Position numbers and translations under genes: made by a program | Assembly: GCA_963757115.1 (NCBI GenBank) | Contig: CAVWQV010000006.1 | Span: 62,001 to 126,000 of the forward strand | From: CAVWQV01 sp963757115 | GTDB lineage: Bacteria; Pseudomonadota; Alphaproteobacteria; Acetobacterales; Acetobacteraceae | DNA length: 64,000 nucleotides | Direction of reading: 5' to 3' | The notes under the pieces: model-generated | What the model saw: only the letters and a program-made list of their open reading frames with translations | The model's database searches: none | Told to the model about the DNA's origin: nothing | Part shown: piece after piece, positions 1-9,093 of the stretch | How positions within the stretch are numbered: position 1 is the stretch's first letter | Layout: each line of letters opens with the position of its first letter

Positions 1-214
1 ATCGTCCGCCGCAGCCACCAGACGTAGTCCGCCCCGACCGTATCGTAGAGGTAGCGATAGAACGGCACCGTCGGCGCCGTCACCCTGGTCAAGGTGATGC
101 CGAACGGCAGGTCTGGCGGACGCTCCACCGGCGGGCGGTCCATGCGCAGGAACGTGACGGTCACGCCCACCCGCACCACCGGCTCAGAGGCCGCGGCGAA
201 GCTCGTGTGCCGCA

Positions 215-215
<1 letters not shown>
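1..215 (-). CDS. GNAT-family N-acetyltransferase (N-terminal part, cut by window edge)
   Basis: About 71 residues are visible, reading leftwards out of the window. The protein begins MRHTSFAAASEPVVRVGVTV and includes TVPFYRYLYDTVGADYVWW about 50-70 residues in. That tyrosine- and tryptophan-rich stretch resembles a family of GNAT acetyltransferases common in Alphaproteobacteria. The acetyl-CoA-binding core lies outside the window, so substrate and catalytic residues cannot be judged. Its ATG shares one base with the rpoD stop (TGATG arrangement), so it is probably the last gene of the yqeY-dnaG-rpoD transcript. The family call rests on recognition of this N-terminal motif only. Confidence 0.6.
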
Positions 216-2167
<1,952 letters not shown>

Positions 2168-2225
2168 GCTCAAGGCACTCCAGAAAAAGAACAGTCCCTG
2201 GTTCGGGACGAAAAGGCGAAGCGGC

Positions 2226-4043
2226 TCACTGACCCGCCTCCCCCTGATCGAGAAGGGAGGCGGCCTGGGCCGATTTCAAACCGATGAGACGTCGTTGACT
2301 GGCCTCGCTCATGCTGCCTTCGAGCTCTCGGCTGGCCAGTGCAATGTCCTCGTTCAAGCGATGCTCACGCATAAGGCCGTAGAAATGCCACCAACCGGAC
2401 GCGGCCTCCGCAGGCATCGCATCCGGACCAGCGCAGCCGGGCAGTGGAAACGGCTCGGATGCGAACACTCGGGCCGTCTCACTGCCCAGACCAACCTGTC
2501 CCAGGTGGTCAAGCAGCGTAGGCGAGTCAAGCATTTCGGTATGTTCCTGCCACGCCAGTAGCGCCTCGCGCACCCGCTCCAGCGGCGCGGGGAGCGGGAT
2601 GTCGACGAACGCGTGCTCCACATCATGCACCAGCACGGGGTGGCGCAGCAGGATGGCGAGCAGGATGCGGCCGCGCTCTTCGCTCGTGATCGCCCGGTCG
2701 ACCGGCATCCGCGCGGCCACGGTGTGGGGGGCGGCGCGACCGGGCAGGGGCCCCGCCCGACCCAAGGGGCGTCCGGCGGCAAGCGCGGGGCGGGCGAAGA
2801 AGCGGTCGAGAAAGGCCTTCCGGTAGGCCGTGGCCATCGGCTTGTTGCGGATGGTGCGGGCCGTCGCCTCCAACCGGGCGTGAAACCCGGCGCGCTGCTC
2901 GGGCACGTCGTCCGCCACCCCCTCGTGCAGCAGAGCGAAGAGCGCGTCCGCCAACGGTCGCGGCGCATCCAGCCGCGCCCGGAAACGCGCCCCACCCTCG
3001 CGGCGGACCAACGTGTCCGGATCGACCCCCTCGGGCATCGGCACCAGGCTCAGGCTCCGGTCCGGCTCGAGATGCGGCAGCGCGAGCAAGGCGGCGCGCA
3101 GTGCCGCCCGCCGTCCGGCGGCGTCGCCGTCAAAGCAAAGCAGCGGGTGGGGCGACAGCCGCCAAAGTGCGGCGAGTTGATCGTCGGTCAGCGCGGTGCC
3201 GAGCGGGGCGACGGCGCCCGCCAAACCGGCCTCGTGCAGCGCGATGACGTCCATGTAGCCTTCGACCACGATCAGCGGCGCGCCATCGCGGAGGCCGTCA
3301 CGCACGAGGTCGGCGCCGTAAAGTGTGCGCCGTTTGGAGAACACGGCGGTTTCCGGCCCGTTCACGTATTTCGGCTGTCCCGCGCCGAGCGACCGGCCGC
3401 CGAAGCTCACGAGGCGCCCGCGCCCGTCGCGGATCGGGAACATCACGCGATTGAAGAACAGGTCGGTGAACCGGCCGCTTCCCCCCTCCGCCTCGCGCAT
3501 CAAGCCCGCCTCGGCCAGCTGCGCGGGCTCGATGCCCGCCGGGCCGAGTTCGGCGGCCAGCGCGCCCCGGCCCTCGCCGGACCAGCCGAGGCCGAACCGC
3601 TCGATCGTCGCATCGGAAAGCCCGCGGCCACGCAAGTAGTCGAGCGCTGCCCGGCCTTCGAGGGCGAACAGCCGATTGCGGAAGGCGGTCGCCGCCGCTT
3701 GCAGCACCCCATGCAGGTCGAGCCGGCGCCGCTCGGCCTCCGCCGCGTCCGGGGATGGGCGCGGCACGTCCATGCCCGCTTCCGCCGCAAGCTCGGCGAC
3801 CGCCTCGGGGAAGCTGGCGCCCCGGCTTTGCATCGCGAAGCTGATCGCGTCCCCGTGCGCGCCGCAGCCGAAGCAGTGGAAATGGTCCTCGTAGACGTAA
3901 AACGACGGGGTCTTTTCGCCGTGGAACGGACAGCAGCCTTTCCATTGCCGGCCGGAGCGGGCCAGCCGCACGCGCCGGCCAATCAGGGCGGCAAGCGGCG
4001 TGCGGGCGCGAAGCTCGTCGAGGAAGGCCGACGGCAGCGCCAT
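2226..4043 (-). CDS. dnaG: DNA primase DnaG
   Basis: DnaG synthesises the RNA primers used at the replication fork, recruited by the DnaB helicase. The protein is 605 residues, a usual length. The N-terminal CHC2 zinc finger is intact: Cys38, His41, Cys57 and Cys60 (CPFH...CFGC). The catalytic core follows, with LVSFGGRSLG. The TOPRIM domain carries the acidic metal ligands in VVEGYMDVIALHEAG and CFDGDAAGRRA. The C-terminal helicase-interaction region (about residues 440-605) is less conserved, as in other alphaproteobacteria. The ATG shares a base with the yqeY stop (TGATG), indicating translational coupling. The gene lies between yqeY and rpoD in one transcript. Confidence 0.98.
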   Translation of the reverse strand: MALPSAFLDELRARTPLAALIGRRVRLARSGRQWKGCCPFHGEKTPSFYVYEDHFHCFGCGAHGDAISFAMQSRGASFPEAVAELAAEAGMDVPRPSPDAAEAERRRLDLHGVLQAAATAFRNRLFALEGRAALDYLRGRGLSDATIERFGLGWSGEGRGALAAELGPAGIEPAQLAEAGLMREAEGGSGRFTDLFFNRVMFPIRDGRGRLVSFGGRSLGAGQPKYVNGPETAVFSKRRTLYGADLVRDGLRDGAPLIVVEGYMDVIALHEAGLAGAVAPLGTALTDDQLAALWRLSPHPLLCFDGDAAGRRAALRAALLALPHLEPDRSLSLVPMPEGVDPDTLVRREGGARFRARLDAPRPLADALFALLHEGVADDVPEQRAGFHARLEATARTIRNKPMATAYRKAFLDRFFARPALAAGRPLGRAGPLPGRAAPHTVAARMPVDRAITSEERGRILLAILLRHPVLVHDVEHAFVDIPLPAPLERVREALLAWQEHTEMLDSPTLLDHLGQVGLGSETARVFASEPFPLPGCAGPDAMPAEAASGWWHFYGLMREHRLNEDIALASRELEGSMSEASQRRLIGLKSAQAASLLDQGEAGQ

Positions 4044-4501
4044 CAGCCGCCCAGCCGCGCCCGGACGAGCTGGCCGGCCTTGGCCAAATCGAGGCTGGCC
4101 GCGTGCCGCTCTTTCAGCGCCGCCATTACCCGGCCCATATCCTTGACGCTGGTCGCTCCGACGGCGGCGATGGCGTCCGCGACGGCTTGCTCCGTTTCCG
4201 CTGCGCCTAGCTGGCGGGGAAGGAAACTCTCGATCACCGCGATCTCCGCCTCCTCCTTGTCGACGAGATCCGGCCGGTTGCCCCTGCGATACAGCTCGAC
4301 GGATTCGCGGCGAGACTTGACCATGCCGCGCAAGGCCGCGAGCACATCCTCGTCAGGTATCGCATCCACACCCTTGGGCCGTGCCGCGATGTCGAGGTCC
4401 TTCACCCGCGCGAGGATCATGCGCAGCGTGGAGGTGCGCGGGGCGTCGCCACCCTTCATGGCGGCCTTGAGCTGCTCGTTGAACTGGTCCCGCAACGCCA
4501 T
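4043..4501 (-). CDS. yqeY: GatB/YqeY domain protein
   Basis: A 152-residue stand-alone YqeY protein, homologous to the tRNA-binding tail of the GatB amidotransferase subunit. Typical motifs are MALRDQFNEQLKAAMKGGDA at the start, TLRMILARVKDLDIA, ELYRRGNRPDLVDKEEAEI, FLPRQL and DMGRVMAALKERHA. The biochemical role of stand-alone YqeY proteins is not firmly known; a tRNA-related function is inferred from GatB. The start has a good GAGGAGA ribosome site. It is the first gene of the yqeY-dnaG-rpoD operon, and its upstream spacer is shared with divergent carA. A TATATA box about 30 bp before the ATG could serve as a -10 element for this strand. Confidence 0.93.
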   Translation of the reverse strand: MALRDQFNEQLKAAMKGGDAPRTSTLRMILARVKDLDIAARPKGVDAIPDEDVLAALRGMVKSRRESVELYRRGNRPDLVDKEEAEIAVIESFLPRQLGAAETEQAVADAIAAVGATSVKDMGRVMAALKERHAASLDLAKAGQLVRARLGG

Positions 4502-4554
4502 CCGGTTTCTCCTCGGAGTCGCACCCCTCTATATATAGGCCACTGGTCGGCACG

Positions 4555-4595
4555 GTCCGGCCAGCCTCGGAAAGCAGTTCCGAGCGTGGCCGGAC
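4555..4595. promoter_or_regulatory. long imperfect hairpin in the carA/yqeY spacer
   Basis: A two-part inverted repeat lies in the 132-bp divergent spacer. The outer arms GTCCGGCCA (4555-4563) and TGGCCGGAC (4587-4595) pair perfectly over 9 bp. A 2x2 mismatch follows, then inner arms CTCGGAA (4566-4572) and TTCCGAG (4578-4584) around a 5-base loop. No T-run follows on either strand, so it is not a normal terminator. It could be a leader RNA structure of carA or a binding site for a dimeric regulator; the sequence alone does not decide. Confidence 0.6.
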
Positions 4596-4604
4596 GGCTT
4601 GTTG

Positions 4605-4621
4605 TGGGAACTGTGTTCCCA
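4605..4621. promoter_or_regulatory. perfect palindrome just upstream of carA
   Basis: TGGGAAC (4605-4611) and GTTCCCA (4615-4621) are perfect inverted 7-bp arms around TGT. The repeat ends 12 bases before the carA ATG, where a ribosome-binding site would be expected; no other Shine-Dalgarno sequence is visible. It may be an operator or an RNA stem that occludes translation initiation. Its closeness to a gene whose product has an HTH-like N-terminus makes autoregulation conceivable, but this is inference. Confidence 0.5.
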
Positions 4622-4633
4622 TAGTTTCGCCGC

Positions 4634-6007
4634 ATGGCGATCAGCATCGACGAAGTCATCGAACGGCTGGGTGGGGCCGAGGCGGCAGCCCGGCTGACCG
4701 GCGTCGGCACCGAGGCGGTGCGGAAATGGCGTCAGGCCCGCGCGATCCCGCCCCGGCACTGGCCGGCCGTGGTGCGCGCCGCCGGCCTGTCGTTCGAGCT
4801 GTTGTCGGGGCTTTCGGGGGCCGAAGCCGCGGCCGCGCCCAGGCCGGGCGGCGCGCCCCAAGGGGCAACGGCGGCCCTCGTGCTGGCCGACGGTGCGGTG
4901 TTCTGGGGCCGCGGCTTCGGCGCTCATACGGCGGCGCCCGCCTCCGTGGGGGAGCTTTGTTTTAACACCGGCATGACCGGCTATCAGGAAACGCTGACCG
5001 ACCCTTCCTATGCGGGGCAGATCATCACCTTCACGTTCCCCCATATCGGCAACGTGGGCGCCAACGGGGCCGACCTGGAGGCGGCGAACGTCGCGGCGCG
5101 TGGCCTCGTGGTGAAGGAGGACCTCGGCGCGCCATCCAACTGGCGGGCGCAGCAGTCGCTCCACGAGTGGCTGCGCTCGCGTGGCATCACCGGGGTCGCC
5201 GGGGTGGATACGCGGCGGCTGACGACCCGCATCCGTGACGGCGGCCCACCTTCCGCCGTGCTCGCGTTTCCGGCCGATGGCCAGTTCGACATCCCGGCGC
5301 TGGCCGGCCAGGCGGCGGCGTGGCCGGGGCTGGAGGGCATGGACCTGGCCCGCACGGTTTCCTGCACGCAGACCTATACTTGGGACGAGACGGAGTGGCG
5401 TTTCCCAGGCGGCACCGGCCGGCAGGACGCCCCGCAACGGCACGTCGTTGCCGTCGACTACGGGGCCAAGCGCAATATCCTGCGCTGCCTGGCATCGGCC
5501 GGCTGCCGGGTGACGGTCGTGCCGGCTACGTCCACGGCTGAGGACATCCTGCGCCATGCCCCGGAGGGCGTGTTCCTGTCCAACGGACCGGGGGACCCCG
5601 CGGCAACGGCCGAGTATGCGGTGCCGGCGATCCAGGGCGTGCTCGAGGCGGGGGTGCCCTTGTTCGGCATCTGCCTCGGGCATCAGTTGCTTGCGCTCGC
5701 GCTGGGGGCGAAGACGTACAAGCTTGAACGCGGCCATCGCGGCGCCAACCAGCCGGTCAAGGAACTGGCGACCGGCCGGGTCGAGATCACCAGCCAGAAT
5801 CACGGCTTCGCAGTCGAGGACCGTTCGTTGCCGCCCGGTGTCCAGGTCACCCATGTGAGCCTGTTCGACGGCAGCAATGAGGGCATCCGTTGCGACAGCC
5901 GTCCAGCGTTCAGCGTCCAGTACCATCCGGAGGCCAGCCCGGGGCCGGCGGACAGCCATCACCTCTTCGAGCGGTTCGTCGCGATGATGGACGCCCCGCG
6001 TGCCTGA
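4634..6007 (+). CDS. carA: carbamoyl-phosphate synthase small (glutaminase) subunit CarA with HTH-like N-terminal extension
   Basis: CarA hydrolyses glutamine and channels ammonia to CarB for carbamoyl phosphate, feeding arginine and pyrimidine synthesis. The protein is 457 residues, about 70 longer than usual. The canonical protein begins near residue 75 (AALVLADGAVFWGRGFG), followed by GELCFNTGMTGYQETLTDPS. The class I glutaminase triad is Cys347 (GICLGHQ), His431 and Glu433 (YHPEASPGP). The extra N-terminus (residues 1-50: IDEVIERLGGAEAAARLTGV, then AVRKWRQARAIPPRHWPAVV) has the look of a small helix-turn-helix. I recall such an N-terminal domain being described on some CarA and isoprenylcysteine-methyltransferase-like proteins. 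carB is not in the window. The gene overlaps the next one by 8 bp. Confidence 0.97.
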   Translation: MAISIDEVIERLGGAEAAARLTGVGTEAVRKWRQARAIPPRHWPAVVRAAGLSFELLSGLSGAEAAAAPRPGGAPQGATAALVLADGAVFWGRGFGAHTAAPASVGELCFNTGMTGYQETLTDPSYAGQIITFTFPHIGNVGANGADLEAANVAARGLVVKEDLGAPSNWRAQQSLHEWLRSRGITGVAGVDTRRLTTRIRDGGPPSAVLAFPADGQFDIPALAGQAAAWPGLEGMDLARTVSCTQTYTWDETEWRFPGGTGRQDAPQRHVVAVDYGAKRNILRCLASAGCRVTVVPATSTAEDILRHAPEGVFLSNGPGDPAATAEYAVPAIQGVLEAGVPLFGICLGHQLLALALGAKTYKLERGHRGANQPVKELATGRVEITSQNHGFAVEDRSLPPGVQVTHVSLFDGSNEGIRCDSRPAFSVQYHPEASPGPADSHHLFERFVAMMDAPRA

Positions 6008-6275
6008 TCCGCGCACCTTGTTGCTCCGGGTCGCGTTCCGTCATCGCGTGAGCGCGGCCAATGCGGAAGAGGGGTGCGAACGCGTGCGGCATCTTGCCGG
6101 GGCCGAGTTGAGCGACGCGGCGTTCCAGGATGCGCTGACGGCCTGCGTGCGCGACGGCCTCGTTCGCGACCCGGTGCGCTTGCCGGAGGGCGCGCTCCAA
6201 TGCCACTGGCGGCTCGAACTGACCCCGGCCGGCGTCGCAGCGGCCCGCGCCGTCATGCAATCGGCTTGTCGGTGA
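6000..6275 (+). CDS. hypothetical protein, possibly winged-helix
   Basis: A 91-residue protein of unrecognised family starting at a GTG that overlaps the end of carA by 8 bp. The C-terminal half has a winged-helix-like rhythm: ALTACVRDGLVRDPVRLPEG, then LELTPAGVAAARAVM, similar to the wing of small DNA-binding proteins. The overlap and amino-acid composition support a real gene coupled to carA. Its last 23 bp overlap the end of the convergent DUF1194 gene. Function unknown. Confidence 0.55.
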   Translation: MPDPRTLLLRVAFRHRVSAANAEEGCERVRHLAGAELSDAAFQDALTACVRDGLVRDPVRLPEGALQCHWRLELTPAGVAAARAVMQSACR

Positions 6276-6873
6276 TCTCCCGCAGCAGCTTGCGGCGCAT
6301 CGCCTCGGCGAAGGCCGGGTAGTCGGGGCAGGGAAGCGCGAACGCCCCCGGCCCCCCGATCACCTCGCGCGCGTAACTCTCGAGCAAATCCGGCTCCTCG
6401 TGCAGCACGCATAGCCCGTTGATCGTGATCCCGGCCGCCGCCATGCGGTCGCGCACCCGGCCGGGCGCGATCCCCGCGTTGGAGCGGCCGTCGCCGATCA
6501 CGTCCACCACCTGCCGGGCGGCCGGCGCCGGCGGGTGCGCGAGCAGGGTCAGCGCCGCAAGCAGCGCCTCGCCGATCGCCGTTTCGCCCGCGGCCACGGT
6601 GCGCGGCGTGTTCTCCACCGCGTCGGCGAACGCTCGCCCTTCCTCGGGCGAGCCGATGCGGGTCCAGCCCACCATCACTTCCTGCGCCCCGACGCCCGAC
6701 CAGAGCAGCAACGCGCCCAGGCTTGCTCCGGCCGGCCCGCCGGTCAGGCCGGCAAGCACGGCCGGGTCGCGCAGGGCCGCCCCCATCGCCCCGGCCATCA
6801 GGTTGAACTCGTCCCAGGTCACGCTGGCCGAGCCGTCGAGCGCCAGCACCAGCGCCAAGTCCACCGGATTCAT
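6253..6873 (-). CDS. DUF1194 / von Willebrand factor A-like protein
   Basis: A 206-residue protein of the DUF1194 family, which adopts a VWA-like fold. The metal-ion-dependent adhesion motif DxSxS appears as DGSAS at residues 13-17 (ALVLALDGSASVTWDEF). Later conserved elements are TAIGEALLAALTLL and RQVVDVIGDGRSNAG. Many DUF1194 proteins are exported, but no signal peptide precedes the VWA start here, so it may be cytoplasmic or the start may be incomplete. It is divergent from the CoA-transferase with an 80-bp spacer. Function not established. Confidence 0.85.
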   Translation of the reverse strand: MNPVDLALVLALDGSASVTWDEFNLMAGAMGAALRDPAVLAGLTGGPAGASLGALLLWSGVGAQEVMVGWTRIGSPEEGRAFADAVENTPRTVAAGETAIGEALLAALTLLAHPPAPAARQVVDVIGDGRSNAGIAPGRVRDRMAAAGITINGLCVLHEEPDLLESYAREVIGGPGAFALPCPDYPAFAEAMRRKLLREITDKPIA

Positions 6874-6952
6874 GCCCGAACACTAGCGCCGGGCGGGCTT
6901 GAGTGCGCGTCGGGAGAGGTCGAGTATCGCGGCGATATCGGAGGGACGTTGC

Positions 6953-8164
6953 ATGCCGGAAAGCGCCGCTGACCCGAAACTGATGGCGGAAACGCGCCTG
7001 CCGCTGTCGCGCATCACCGTGCTCGACCTCACTCTCGCCCGTGCCGGACCGACAGCAGTGCGGCATCTCGCCGACTGGGGTGCGAACGTCATCCGCATCG
7101 AGCCGCCCGACACCGGCGGCGAGGAGATCAGCGGCGCCCGCCACGGGTTCGACTTCCAGAACCTCCATCGCAACAAGCGGGCGATCCGGCTCAACCTGAA
7201 ATCACCGGAGGGCCACGCCGCCTTCATGCGCCTGGTCGCACGCGCGGACGTCGTGGTGGAAAACATGCGGGCGGCGGTCAAGCACCGCCTCAAGATCGCC
7301 TGGGAGGACGTGCAGAAGGTCAATCCCCGCATCGTCTACGGCAGCATCTCGGGTTTCGGGCAGGACGGGCCATACGGCCCACGCGCCGGGGTCGACCAGA
7401 TCGCCCAAGGGATGGGCGGTCTCATGTCGATCACCGGCCTGCCCGGGCAGGGGCCGGTGCGGGTCGGCATCCCGATTGCCGACCTCACGGCCGGCAATCT
7501 CCTCGCCCTCGGCATGGTGACGGCGTTGTTCGACCGGGAAACGACCGGCGTCGGGCGCTGGGTGCAGACGAGCCTGCTCGAGGCCCAGGTGTTCATGCTC
7601 GATTTCCAGGCCTCGCGCTGGCTGATGAACCACGAGGTCGCGCCGCAAGCCGGCAACGACCACCCGACGGGCATCCCCACCGGCGTATTCCCGACCAGCG
7701 ATGGCCACATCAACATCGCTGCGAGTTCCGCGCGGTTATGGGAGCGGTTCTGCGACACCATCGGCAAGCCGGAGTGGAAACACAAAGAGGGCTGGCAGGA
7801 CCAGAAGGGCCGCAGCGCCGACCGCCGCGCGATCAACGCCGCGATCGGCGAAGTCACGCGCCATAAGCCCGCGGCCTACTGGATCGAGCTGTTCGAGGGC
7901 GCCGGCATCCCATGCGGCCCGATCAACACCATCGACCAGGTGTTCGCCGATCCGCAGGTCAAGCACCTCGGCTTGGCGCGTCCGGTGCATCACCCGGTGC
8001 TCGGCGACATCGAACTCGTCTCCTCCCCCATCAACATCAGCGGCTATTCGCGGGACATCCGCACACCGCCCCCGGAAGCGGATGCCGACACGGCCGACGT
8101 GCTGCGCTCGGTCGGCTACAGCGACGCCGAAATCGCCGAGATGCGCGGCAAGGGGGCGATCTGA
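6953..8164 (+). CDS. CaiB/BaiF (family III) CoA-transferase
   Basis: A 403-residue family III CoA-transferase, which moves CoA between an acyl-CoA and a free carboxylate through an aspartyl-CoA thioester. The start ITVLDLTLARAGPTAVRHLA is typical. The catalytic Asp is in GPRAGVDQIAQGMGGLMSI, and ISGFGQDGPYG precedes it. The ATG at 6953 has GGAGGG about 8 bases upstream; an earlier in-frame start lacks this. Its stop shares a base with the ATG of the following crotonase, so the two form a coupled pair that probably activates and processes one organic acid. The substrate cannot be read from sequence. Confidence 0.93.
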   Translation: MPESAADPKLMAETRLPLSRITVLDLTLARAGPTAVRHLADWGANVIRIEPPDTGGEEISGARHGFDFQNLHRNKRAIRLNLKSPEGHAAFMRLVARADVVVENMRAAVKHRLKIAWEDVQKVNPRIVYGSISGFGQDGPYGPRAGVDQIAQGMGGLMSITGLPGQGPVRVGIPIADLTAGNLLALGMVTALFDRETTGVGRWVQTSLLEAQVFMLDFQASRWLMNHEVAPQAGNDHPTGIPTGVFPTSDGHINIAASSARLWERFCDTIGKPEWKHKEGWQDQKGRSADRRAINAAIGEVTRHKPAAYWIELFEGAGIPCGPINTIDQVFADPQVKHLGLARPVHHPVLGDIELVSSPINISGYSRDIRTPPPEADADTADVLRSVGYSDAEIAEMRGKGAI

Positions 8165-8976
8165 TGGAGCATGTGCCGAGCAGGGAATACGCCGGCGGCA
8201 AGATGCTGTCGGCCACCGACGACGGTGTCGGGCTAATCACGTTCAATCAGCCCGAGAAGCGCAACGCCATGTCGGTCGAGATGTGGGAGGGGATGGGGCG
8301 GATCCTCGACGAGTTCGCCGAGGACGCATCGGTGCGCGTGGTCGTGCTGACTGGGGCGGGCAACAAGGCGTTCGTCTCGGGAGCCGACATCAGCCAGTTC
8401 GAGCAGCAGCGCTCCAACGCCGACGCGCAGCGCGAGTACGACCGGCTGACCAGCGCCGGCCGCATCAAGCTCGCCAACTTCGCCAAGCCGACGATCGCGC
8501 GCATTCGCGGATTTTGCCTGGGCGGCGGGCTGGCGATCGCGATGCAGGCGGATTTGCGGATCGCGGCGACGGACAGCCAGTTCGGCATCCCCGCGGCCCG
8601 GCTTGGGATCGCCTACGCGTTCGACAGCGTGCGCCGCCTCGTCGCCTTGGTGGGACCGGCCCACGCACGCATGATCCTCTACACCGGGACCCGGATCGAC
8701 GCGGCGGAAGCCGAACGCATCGGCCTGATCAACCGCGCGGTGCACGATGAGGCGTTGTCCGACGTGGTGCTCGACATCGCCCGCACCATCGCCGACAACG
8801 CCCCGCTCTCGCTCGCGGCCTCGAAGCACGCGGTCGAGCAGGTGCTGCGCGATCCGGGCGAGCGCGACACGGCGGGGCTGAAAGCGCACATGGACGCCTG
8901 CTTCGACAGCGCGGACTACCGCGAGGGCCGCACCGCGTTCATGGAGAAGCGGCCACCACGGTTTTCCGGGAGGTAG
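8164..8976 (+). CDS. crotonase-superfamily protein lacking both classical catalytic glutamates
   Basis: A 270-residue member of the enoyl-CoA hydratase/isomerase superfamily. The oxyanion-hole elements are present: FVSGADI and RGFCLGGGLAIA. The two glutamates of classical crotonase (GGGCE and QPE positions) align to Ala in GGGLAIA and IPAARLG. It is therefore unlikely to be a standard 2-enoyl-CoA hydratase. Decarboxylases, dienoyl-CoA isomerases and other superfamily members tolerate such changes. It is coupled by TGATG to the CoA-transferase upstream, suggesting the substrate arrives as that enzyme's CoA thioester. Confidence 0.88.
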   Translation: MEHVPSREYAGGKMLSATDDGVGLITFNQPEKRNAMSVEMWEGMGRILDEFAEDASVRVVVLTGAGNKAFVSGADISQFEQQRSNADAQREYDRLTSAGRIKLANFAKPTIARIRGFCLGGGLAIAMQADLRIAATDSQFGIPAARLGIAYAFDSVRRLVALVGPAHARMILYTGTRIDAAEAERIGLINRAVHDEALSDVVLDIARTIADNAPLSLAASKHAVEQVLRDPGERDTAGLKAHMDACFDSADYREGRTAFMEKRPPRFSGR

Positions 8977-9093
8977 CTCTGCGGCCGGTGGGACGGCTTG
9001 GGCCGCCCTCCGCAACTCAAGCGCCGAGGGCGCTGACAGCGCGCGGGGCGCGGCCTATGTCTGCAGCGATCCAAAACGGGAAGGAAAACGGTC

